Below are positions 1 through 5,714 of a DNA stretch of 6,637 bases, piece after piece; within the stretch, counting starts at the first letter, position 1, and each line of letters starts with the position of its first letter. The stretch spans positions 1 through 6,637 of the forward strand of contig VBBG01000212.1 of assembly GCA_005882905.1 (NCBI GenBank). Reading direction: 5' to 3'. Source of the DNA: Candidatus Bathyarchaeota archaeon. GTDB lineage: Archaea; Thermoproteota; Bathyarchaeia; 40CM-2-53-6. Under the pieces are notes generated by a model, which did not search any database, was not told the origin of the DNA, and worked only from the letters and a program-made list of their open reading frames with translations. The position numbers and the translations under genes were made by a program.

Positions 1-848
1 TCGAATCGGTATTCCCACAACCGGACCCAGAAGTCAGACGGGTCTCGGAGGAGAGGGAGAAGTTGCACGCCAAAGTCTTCCTCCCGGACAAGAAGGCTGT
101 CTCTAACTGTCTGGACAAGTTCGAGACTCTCATGATCTGGCAAAGGACGGGCCTTCGAAACGAGCCCATCGTCCTATCAGCGGACGATTCGTCAATCCGT
201 GAGAAAATCAAAGCACTCCAATATCCCTGCTGGATCAGGGCGCGAGAAGGAGCGGGAGGCCTCCTCAGCTGCAGAGCCTCAAACGAGAATATCGTTGAGC
301 ACTGGATACGCTTCCACTGGGACCAGGGCGTCAAGACTGACTTCATCGCGGAAGACTATCTTCCTGGGCGAGACTATTGCTTCATGTCCATCTGGGACCA
401 GGGCACCCTCATCACTTCGATGATCCGGGAACGGCTGAGCTGGGTAGGCCACCGGCTCATAGGAACAGGAGGAACCTCAAAACTCAACCACGTAGTTCAT
501 TCCTCGATAGTCAATGGCAAGTCCATAGAGGCTATTCGTGCGGTATCAAGGTCGCCCCATGGTGTATTCTGCGTCGACCTCAAAGAAGACTCAGACAAGG
601 TTCCGAGACCTACCGAGATCAATTGTAGATTCACAACAAACGTTCACTATCTCACGCTCGCCTCGATAAAGCTCGCGCATCCAGAATGGAACTTTGCTTG
701 GCTCGCCTCGAGGCTAGCGCTGGGCGAGGAGATACCGGAATGTTCGAAGACGAACGCTCTACCCGCCGACCTATGGTTCACAAAGAATACTGACATGGGC
801 TTCACGATGGTCAGAGGAAACCATTGGAAGGTAGCCGAACCGCCATAG
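1..848 (+). CDS. ATP-grasp domain ligase, C-terminal part (5' end outside window)
   Basis: The frame is open from the first complete codon (base 3) to TAG at 846-848, giving 281 codons. The TTG at 63 is probably internal, because the protein reads through it in family-like sequence. Numbering from the codon at base 3, the visible ATP-grasp features are: a nucleotide-binding strand and loop with W77-I-R79 followed by the glycine-rich GAGG at 83-86; a hinge segment with the pattern AEDYLPGRDYCF; a metal-site Asp192 in GVFCVDLK; and the E-x-N-x-R signature at E205, N207 and R209. The order and spacing resemble carbamoyl-phosphate-synthase-like ATP-grasp enzymes, which activate a carboxylate as an acyl phosphate and join it to an amine or another nucleophile. 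About 100 N-terminal residues (pre-ATP-grasp domain) are probably missing. Substrate and pathway cannot be told from this fragment or its neighbours. The family call is fairly sure; the specific function is unknown. Confidence 0.85.
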   Translation, partial: ESVFPQPDPEVRRVSEEREKLHAKVFLPDKKAVSNCLDKFETLMIWQRTGLRNEPIVLSADDSSIREKIKALQYPCWIRAREGAGGLLSCRASNENIVEHWIRFHWDQGVKTDFIAEDYLPGRDYCFMSIWDQGTLITSMIRERLSWVGHRLIGTGGTSKLNHVVHSSIVNGKSIEAIRAVSRSPHGVFCVDLKEDSDKVPRPTEINCRFTTNVHYLTLASIKLAHPEWNFAWLASRLALGEEIPECSKTNALPADLWFTKNTDMGFTMVRGNHWKVAEPP

Positions 849-852
849 GGCG

Positions 853-867
853 AATTCTGCAAGAATT
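853..867 (+). terminator. Short AT-rich hairpin just after the ATP-grasp gene
   Basis: A perfect 6-bp inverted repeat (AATTCT, loop GCA, AGAATT) begins four bases after the stop codon at 846-848 and is followed by TT. Its position suits 3'-end formation, but the stem is weak and there is no long T-run, so a terminator role is only a guess. No clearer plus-strand terminator is visible nearby. Confidence 0.2.
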
Positions 868-998
868 TCCACCCTGTAGTCCCTGATGAAACGCGTTGGG
901 ATCAAGAGGACGGAAATTTCAGATCCTCCAAAGAAAAAATCGTTCAGAATAAGCCCAGATCGCAGATTCAAGCATGCGTTTTGACCTCGTGCAGTTTT

Positions 999-1022
999 CA
1001 CGCTGACCTGCACGCTGACCTA
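999..1022. repeat. Tandem repeat, two 12-bp copies
   Basis: CACGCTGACCTG at 999-1010 is followed directly by CACGCTGACCTA at 1011-1022; the copies match at 11 of 12 bases. The next bases (CACG at 1023-1026) begin a third copy that then diverges. The repeat is non-coding and too short to assign a role; replication slippage is the simplest origin. Confidence 0.75.
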
Positions 1023-1110
1023 CACGATAACGAAAACGCCTGACTAGCCGATTCTGCCCGAGAAACCGAAATCCAAGCCTAGACCGGCTTCAACTGGCGG
1101 GACGCCTCCC

Positions 1111-1129
1111 GAAAAATCTCAAAAACGTT
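1111..1129 (-). terminator. Possible T-tract terminator for the minus-strand membrane unit
   Basis: Read on the minus strand, about 95-110 bases beyond the stop of the small membrane protein, there are two T5 tracts separated by GAGA (T5 at 1125-1121 and 1116-1112). Archaeal RNA polymerase commonly terminates at T-rich tracts without a strong hairpin, so this is the best candidate for the end of this transcript. A second T-rich stretch on the same strand at about 940-930 could be a back-up site. Only sequence composition supports this. Confidence 0.3.
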
Positions 1130-1220
1130 AATCCTCGCGACACAGAGCAGCCGATCCAGAAGATGCTACAATAACAGGAACCGTCTTCAAGAGGAGACCG
1201 CGCAGATACAGAAATGACTC

Positions 1221-1463
1221 TCATGTCGGACGCCTATAGAAGTAGAACCTGACCTGCCGATCCCACACGAATAGCCAGATGGCAGAGAGGGCCAGAGCCA
1301 CGAGCGCCTTTACACTCGCATCGAAGTATGAGCCAAACGGCAGATTCAACGCGACCAGCCTCAAAGGAGCAACAATTCTAGTCAGAATACCAAAGCCGAG
1401 AATCATCAGCGCCCACTGGGTCACGAAGATTCCCAGCTGATACGCGACGACCCGCTTGTTCAA
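1221..1463 (-). CDS. Small two-helix membrane protein linked to the GPT-type transferase
   Basis: An 80-residue frame starts at TTG (1463-1461) and ends at TGA (1223-1221). The start overlaps the transferase stop in the four bases TTGA, and no start codon lies further upstream in this frame, so translational coupling is likely. The protein has two probable membrane helices, at about residues 8-27 and 51-67. They are joined by a segment with two Arg and a Pro-containing turn. The C-terminal tail is basic and aromatic (Arg69, Arg72, Arg77 and Arg78 among Phe and Tyr), which would favour a cytoplasmic tail. I do not recognise a family and no catalytic motif is apparent. From its position it may be a partner, stabiliser or regulator of the transferase; this is inference. 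A spurious frame is possible, but the two well-formed helices and the tight overlap argue for a real gene. Confidence 0.6.
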   Translation of the reverse strand: MNKRVVAYQLGIFVTQWALMILGFGILTRIVAPLRLVALNLPFGSYFDASVKALVALALSAIWLFVWDRQVRFYFYRRPT

Positions 1464-2485
1464 AGCATGACCCCCGTCAAGAAGAGCGTGATCACCGCGA
1501 GAGTCGTTGAGGCTAGGAAGAGACCCCAGATATCCGAGACAATCTCCTCCTCCTTCGCCGGCTTCCCCGCTACGAGCGTCCTTACGAGAGTCAGTGGAGC
1601 CGCAGGGTCCTCCGAAGACGCCAGCCGCTCATCGTCCAAGAGCCTCGTCGGACGAGCCTTCAACTCCCTATGCTCAGTGAACCGACGAATCCGCGACAGG
1701 AAGAAGAACGAATTCTGAATGTTAGGAAACATCGCCACAACGCTGGCAATCTCCGTCTTGCCAAGAATCGCCAATGCTCCCAGGGACGCGCCTATCGATA
1801 GCTGGCCCACATTCCCGGAGAACGCTCGAGACGGGAAACGGTTGTAGTAGAAGAAACCGAGGAGAGAGAACAAGAGGCTCGCGTAAAGAAAGATGCTAGA
1901 AGAATTTCCTCCTGTGAGCAGTAATCCGATGAGTAAGCCTCCGGAGACGATGGATATGCCGCCGGACATGGACCCGTTGAGAGGGTCGAGCATATTGACG
2001 GTGTTCGACGTCACCGATATGACGATGAGAATGGTTAGAGGATAGATTATGTGGAGATGGTATCCTCCAAACAGAGGCACGCGTAGAGTCGGATCGTACA
2101 CCTGACCAGGAAACTCCAAGCCGAGTATCAAGAGGGGGAGCCCGCAGAAGAGTGTGAGAAGAGGCTTGAATATTCCCCGCAGCTTGAGCCGATCATCCAC
2201 CGCTCCCACCACGGCAGTAAGCCCGACGACGAGGGAATATGCCGTAAACGGTATCCAGTTTGCTCCGGTCATGAGACAGTAGATCACGGCAAACACGACT
2301 AGTGTGACCGGGACGGCAGCGCCGCACATTTCCGGAATCTTCGGCCGCGCCAGTTTGTGGACATCGATCCCGACTATGCCATGAGCAGAGTTCCAGTACA
2401 TGAAGAAACGGGTGAGAGCCAGGGATACCGGAAACGCTCCCAGCGCGACCAGGATCGCGATCGTGTCCCAGTCGAGGGATGCCAT
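1460..2485 (-). CDS. GPT/Alg7-type polyprenyl-phosphate N-acetylhexosamine-1-phosphate transferase (glycosyltransferase family 4)
   Basis: This polytopic membrane enzyme is predicted to move a sugar-1-phosphate (GlcNAc-1-P in best-studied relatives) from UDP-sugar to dolichyl phosphate, the first step of N-glycan or other surface-glycan assembly. Counting from ATG at 2485 (341 residues), family motifs appear in order: G-I-D-x-H-K around D41/H43/K44 with P51-E52 following; the paired aspartates D97-D98 with K107 after them; NMLDPLNG at 164-171; FSGNVG around N225; and R267-x4-H272 with RPT at 278-280 in the cytoplasmic loop typical of archaeal/eukaryotic GPT proteins. Hydrophobic segments fill the rest, about ten helices by eye. 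N225 replaces the usual Asp of the GDxG motif. The frame extends to GTG at 2527, but I prefer ATG 2485: it places TM1 at the usual position, and a TATA-like box is centred about 27 bases upstream, as for a leaderless mRNA. The family is secure; the exact sugar and start are not. Confidence 0.9.
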   Translation of the reverse strand: MASLDWDTIAILVALGAFPVSLALTRFFMYWNSAHGIVGIDVHKLARPKIPEMCGAAVPVTLVVFAVIYCLMTGANWIPFTAYSLVVGLTAVVGAVDDRLKLRGIFKPLLTLFCGLPLLILGLEFPGQVYDPTLRVPLFGGYHLHIIYPLTILIVISVTSNTVNMLDPLNGSMSGGISIVSGGLLIGLLLTGGNSSSIFLYASLLFSLLGFFYYNRFPSRAFSGNVGQLSIGASLGALAILGKTEIASVVAMFPNIQNSFFFLSRIRRFTEHRELKARPTRLLDDERLASSEDPAAPLTLVRTLVAGKPAKEEEIVSDIWGLFLASTTLAVITLFLTGVML

Positions 2486-2508
2486 GCCGGGCATCGATGC
2501 CATTCCGA

Positions 2509-2516
2509 CTATAAAA
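2509..2516. promoter_or_regulatory. TATA-like box between the divergent GPT and gcvPA genes
   Basis: CTATAAAA on plus reads TTTTATAG on minus, so the element could serve either direction. On the minus strand its centre is about 27 bases from ATG 2485, which suits a leaderless transferase transcript. On the plus strand it would predict a start site near 2539 and a leader of about 40 bases for gcvPA. A weaker A-rich element (CAAAATC, about 2550-2556) lies 26 bases before the gcvPA ATG and could be that gene's own box. Neither side shows a clear purine-rich BRE. The assignment is inferred from sequence and spacing only. Confidence 0.4.
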
Positions 2517-2578
2517 CAACAGTACACTGAAGGAAGGATTATCAGTAGTCAAAATCGTGAACGCCGGTACAAATCATC

Positions 2579-3967
2579 ATGTCCAAGTCTCATCCATTCA
2601 TCCCAAACACGAGTCAAGAGCTTAGGAAGAAGATGCTCAAAGCGATCGGAGTCGCAACCATAGACGAACTCTACTCCGATATTCCAAAGGAGGTGCAGCT
2701 CAATCAGCCGCTGAAAATAGATGGATTCTACCCGGAACAGGAAGTCCGATCGAGAATAGAACAGCTGCTGAACAAGAACAAGTCCGCCGCCGACTATGAC
2801 ATGTTCCTCGGAGCAGGAATCTACGACCACTTCATACCAGCCGCGGTCAAGACGATAATGGCTCGGACAGAATTCCAGACCTCCTACACCCCATATCAGC
2901 CCGAAATCTCCCAAGGGCTCCTCCAAGCCCTCTTCGAATTTGAATCAATGATCCGCGACCTGACGGGAGTAGACGCTGTAAATTCGTCTCTCTACGACGG
3001 ATCAACAGCCCTCGGAGAGGCGGCAAGAATGGCAATTCGGGTAACAAGCCGCTACAAAATTCTAGTTCCTCGAAGTCTACACCCCGACAAGCTCTCCGTA
3101 CTGCGCAACTACACGGAGCCTGTAGGCATTCGAATCGAAACCTTCGGCATGGACGATGAAACAGGATGCCTCGACCTCGACGACCTGAAAATCAAGGTCA
3201 ATACGGAAACCGCTGCTGTTCTGTGCGAGGTCCCCTCGTTCTTCGGAATCCTAGATCCCAACGCGGTAAGCGTTCCTTCGCTATGCCACGAGAAAGGAGC
3301 ACTCTCAATCATCGGGTTCGACCCGATATCTCTAGGCGGACTCAAGCCTCCAGGAGACTATGGTGCAGACATTGTCGTAGCCGAGGGACAGTCTATCTCC
3401 TCAGAGATGAATTTCGGAGGCCCGGGTCTTGGAATTATCGGTTGCAAAGGAGAGAATCTTCTCCGACAAATGCCGGGACGACTCATCGGCATGACGACCA
3501 CGATGGACGGTAAGAACCGAGCATTTAGCATGGTTCTCCAGACCAGAGAACAACACATCCGGCGGGAAAAGGCGACCTCGAACATATGCACCAATGAAGC
3601 CCTTCTCGGCGTCGGAGCAGCGGCCTATCTCTCACTCCTAGGACCCAGGGGTCTATCACAGCTTTTCGAGACTATTCTTGTAAAGACAAACCATGCGATC
3701 AAGCGGCTTCACGAATTACCAGGAACCTTGATCCCAAGATTTACTGGACAGCACTACCAAGAGTTCGTAGTCACACTTGAGAACCCCCGTCACACCATTG
3801 CCAAGATGAACCAGGATCTGCTCGCGGCGGGGATACATGGAGGGAAGAGTCTCGTCAACGACTTTCCAGAGCTGGGTCAGAGCTCGTTGATGTGCGTGAC
3901 TGAGACTCACAGGCCGGAAGCGATAGACAAGCTTCGAGCCACGATGGAGAAGTTTGTGAGAAGCTAG
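2579..3967 (+). CDS. gcvPA: Glycine dehydrogenase (decarboxylating) subunit 1, P-protein alpha
   Basis: With GcvPB this forms the P-protein of the glycine cleavage system. The P-protein decarboxylates glycine on PLP and passes the aminomethyl group to the lipoyl arm of the H-protein in the cytoplasm. The 462-residue length is normal for this subunit. Family features include the N-terminal HPFIPNT and IGV-x4-ELY segments (residues about 5-32), YTPYQPEISQG near 102-112, the NSSLYDGSTALGEA region starting at N135, and the STGRATSNICTNEAL-like segment, here EKATSNICTNEALL, in the C-terminal half. As expected, the PLP-binding lysine is in the partner subunit. ATG 2579 is chosen because the conserved N-terminus begins immediately after it; no strong Shine-Dalgarno is visible, and none of the 93-bp upstream gap resembles a glycine riboswitch. 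gcvPB follows after five bases, so the two are surely co-transcribed. Confidence 0.97.
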   Translation: MSKSHPFIPNTSQELRKKMLKAIGVATIDELYSDIPKEVQLNQPLKIDGFYPEQEVRSRIEQLLNKNKSAADYDMFLGAGIYDHFIPAAVKTIMARTEFQTSYTPYQPEISQGLLQALFEFESMIRDLTGVDAVNSSLYDGSTALGEAARMAIRVTSRYKILVPRSLHPDKLSVLRNYTEPVGIRIETFGMDDETGCLDLDDLKIKVNTETAAVLCEVPSFFGILDPNAVSVPSLCHEKGALSIIGFDPISLGGLKPPGDYGADIVVAEGQSISSEMNFGGPGLGIIGCKGENLLRQMPGRLIGMTTTMDGKNRAFSMVLQTREQHIRREKATSNICTNEALLGVGAAAYLSLLGPRGLSQLFETILVKTNHAIKRLHELPGTLIPRFTGQHYQEFVVTLENPRHTIAKMNQDLLAAGIHGGKSLVNDFPELGQSSLMCVTETHRPEAIDKLRATMEKFVRS

Positions 3968-3972
3968 AGATC

Positions 3973-5526
3973 ATGTATCGCCAAGCTAGATGGGACGAAC
4001 CATTGATCATAGACAGGTCGCAGCCCGGAAAGGTAGGACACCTCCCGATGAGACCAAGCGAGGTCGAGATGAATACGTCCGGAAACGTGATGGATTTGGT
4101 ACCGAGCGCACTGCACAGAAACGGTCCTCCTCCTCTCCCGGAAGTCTCAGAACCCGAAGTTGTACGTCATTTTGTCCGACTCTCCCAAGAGAATTACTCT
4201 CCAGACCTAGGAATCTATCCGCTCGGAAGCTGTACCATGAAGTACAATCCGAAGTCATCGGAGCTGGCCGTGCAGACAGCGAAGCTCGAGAAGCTACACC
4301 CGGAGCAAGACGAGTCAACTATCCAAGGAATACTCGCCCTCATGTTTCACCTCGAGAGAATGCTTGCGGAGATAACGGGAATGAGCAGGATGACACTTCA
4401 GCCTGCTGCCGGAGCCCATGGCGAGTACTTGGGCTGTCTGATCACACGCTCCTTCCACAGGTCGAAGAATGAGCTGGAGCAGAGGACAGAGATGATCGTG
4501 CCTGACTCCGCACATGGCACAAACCCGGCCAGCGCCGCTATGGCCGGTTTCAAGGTAGTCGTGGTCCCCTCAAACTCTGAAGGAATGGTCGATCTCGAAG
4601 AATTAGCGAACGTTGCGGGGCCCCGTACGGCTGGGCTAATGATTACAAATCCCAACACTCTCGGAATTTTCGAGAGGAACATTCTCGAGATTGCGAGAAT
4701 CATCCACAAGGCTGGTGGGCTTCTCTACTACGACGGGGCGAATTTCAACCCTCTACTGGGAAAGGTCCGGCCGGGCGACATGGGGTTTGACATTCTCCAT
4801 CTTAATCTTCACAAGACCTTCGCGACCCCTCACGGTGGCGGGGGACCCGGGGCTGGTCCCGTGGGAGTCACCAGGTCGCTTGAAAAATTCTTGCCAGTCC
4901 CAATTGTAGAATTTGACGGCAAGAACTACTACTACAACTATAATGTCCCGGACTCGATAGGCAAGATCAGATCGTTTCATGGAAACATCGGAATTCTTGC
5001 AAGAGCGTATGCGTACATACTCAACTTGGGTGCCGATGGTCTCAAGATGGTCGCCGAGACCGCAGTTCTCAACACCAACTATGTTCTCTCAAAAGTTCTC
5101 GCCAAAGGTCAATATCAGCTTCCCTTCGCTCCACAGAGAAAACACGAGTTCGTCCTAAGCGCCAAGGGATTGAGCAACAGTACTGGGATCAGAGCGATGG
5201 ACTTGGCCAAACGAATGTTGGACCGGGGGGTCCATGCACCGACAACTTACTTTCCGCAGATTGTTGACGAGGCTTTGATGGTGGAAGTCCCGGAGACGGA
5301 GAGTCTTCAAGACCTCGACCATTTTGTCGACGTGCTGACGAGTGTATTCGAGGAGGCGCAATCGAATCCGGAAGCTGTAAGGTCTGCGCCGCACTTCACA
5401 TCGGTGACGCGAATAGACGATGTAAAGGCGTCACATCCGAAGACGCTGACCTTACACTGGCACGGTGCTTCGTCGACCCAGAAGCGAGTTTCCCATCAGG
5501 AACCTATCGCCCAAGTGAACTATTAG
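3973..5526 (+). CDS. gcvPB: Glycine dehydrogenase (decarboxylating) subunit 2, P-protein beta (PLP-binding)
   Basis: This is the PLP-carrying subunit of the glycine decarboxylase, a fold-type I PLP enzyme that works as a heterotetramer with GcvPA. Visible landmarks are: LIIDRSQPGKVGHLP at the N-terminus, which fixes ATG 3973 as the start; GSCTMKYNP at 85-93; DSAHGTNPASA starting at D178; YDGAN with D254 and N257, which contact the cofactor ring in this family; and NLHKTF with K281, the lysine expected to form the Schiff base, followed by a glycine-rich HGGGGPGAGP loop. The 517-residue length is at the long end of the family. After the usual end (TRIDDVKASHPKTL) there is a tail of about 20 residues containing several His, Ser and Gln and no known motif. 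The gene starts five bases after gcvPA. Genes for the T-, H- and L-proteins are not in this window. Confidence 0.98.
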   Translation: MYRQARWDEPLIIDRSQPGKVGHLPMRPSEVEMNTSGNVMDLVPSALHRNGPPPLPEVSEPEVVRHFVRLSQENYSPDLGIYPLGSCTMKYNPKSSELAVQTAKLEKLHPEQDESTIQGILALMFHLERMLAEITGMSRMTLQPAAGAHGEYLGCLITRSFHRSKNELEQRTEMIVPDSAHGTNPASAAMAGFKVVVVPSNSEGMVDLEELANVAGPRTAGLMITNPNTLGIFERNILEIARIIHKAGGLLYYDGANFNPLLGKVRPGDMGFDILHLNLHKTFATPHGGGGPGAGPVGVTRSLEKFLPVPIVEFDGKNYYYNYNVPDSIGKIRSFHGNIGILARAYAYILNLGADGLKMVAETAVLNTNYVLSKVLAKGQYQLPFAPQRKHEFVLSAKGLSNSTGIRAMDLAKRMLDRGVHAPTTYFPQIVDEALMVEVPETESLQDLDHFVDVLTSVFEEAQSNPEAVRSAPHFTSVTRIDDVKASHPKTLTLHWHGASSTQKRVSHQEPIAQVNY

Positions 5527-5610
5527 ATCGCGGGCTGATACTGTCAAGCTAAGCAAGGGCCGTCTGGGAGTGCCGGTCTTCACATGAGGGTGTCAGCGCA
5601 TGTCTGCAAG

Positions 5611-5618
5611 CTTATATG
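5611..5618 (+). promoter_or_regulatory. TATA-like box, distal, before the FtsZ-like gene
   Basis: CTTATATG closely resembles an archaeal TATA box and is preceded by GCAAG, a plausible purine-rich BRE. It would place transcription start near 5640 and give a leader of about 75 bases before the TTG at 5715. No experimental support is available here. Confidence 0.45.
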
Positions 5619-5677
5619 GTAGAGGTCTAAAACGCGCGATTTCGTATTCCAAACGTAATACAATTGACTACATTGTG

Positions 5678-5685
5678 GATATATC
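5678..5685 (+). promoter_or_regulatory. TATA-like box, proximal, before the FtsZ-like gene
   Basis: The palindromic GATATATC is centred near 5681. A start site 26 bases on (about 5707) would leave only a few bases before TTG 5715, consistent with a nearly leaderless mRNA. The ACAAT-N7-ATTGT inverted repeat ends two bases upstream and could affect TBP/TFB binding. This box and the distal one may both be used, or only one may be real. Confidence 0.4.
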
Positions 5686-5714
5686 GTCAGCGATGAACCT
5701 CACACGAGATTGAA

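Larger units (their letters stand above)
849..1220. other. Non-coding gap between convergent genes
   Basis: About 370 bases separate the 3' ends of the ATP-grasp gene (+) and the small membrane-protein gene (-). I see no convincing protein gene, tRNA or box C/D RNA. The gap holds a short hairpin near 853-867, a GAAATTTC palindrome at 913-920 flanked by GAGGA and TCCTC, a 12-bp tandem repeat at 999-1022, and A-rich plus-strand tracts at 934-939 and 1111-1125 that would read as T-tracts for minus-strand transcripts. The layout fits a shared 3' region where two transcripts end. Confidence 0.6.
5527..5714. other. Intergenic region between gcvPB and the FtsZ-like gene
   Basis: This 188-bp gap contains the gcvPB 3' end and the promoter region of the FtsZ-like gene. 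It could fold through an 8-bp stem with one G-U pair (5534-5541 with 5590-5597) enclosing a 7-bp stem with two G-U pairs (5556-5562 with 5574-5580). There is no T-run, so a classical terminator is not visible. Two TATA-like elements lie at 5611-5618 and 5678-5685. An inverted repeat ACAAT-N7-ATTGT (5660-5664, 5672-5676) sits just before the second and could be an operator. No RNA gene was recognised. Confidence 0.5.

Noticed and set aside
883..925. Box C/D sRNA (CTGATGA near 883-889)
   Set aside because: The first base of box C does not fit RUGAUGA and no CUGA D or D' box is at a suitable distance.
906..928. GAGGA...GAAATTTC...TCCTC as a strong terminator or operator
   Set aside because: The inner palindrome leaves no room for a hairpin loop and the outer arms are only 5 bp; kept only as a note in the intergenic description.
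771..1013. Minus-strand 80-codon frame partly antisense to the ATP-grasp gene
   Set aside because: It overlaps the conserved plus-strand coding end, has no recognisable domain or hydrophobic pattern, and has no supporting promoter; it is best explained as a chance frame.
2486..2578. Glycine riboswitch upstream of gcvPA
   Set aside because: The 93-bp gap is too short for the tandem aptamer and shows none of its conserved helices; it is filled by promoter-like elements.
2549..2926. Minus-strand 125-codon frame over the start of gcvPA
   Set aside because: It is antisense to the strongly conserved N-terminus of GcvPA and would cross the divergent promoter; the composition looks non-protein-like.
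5693..5713. ATG-initiated six-codon frame just before the FtsZ-like start (possible leader peptide)
   Set aside because: Only six codons, with no codon bias signalling attenuation and no hairpin-T-run downstream; a start site near 5707 would also exclude it from the mRNA.
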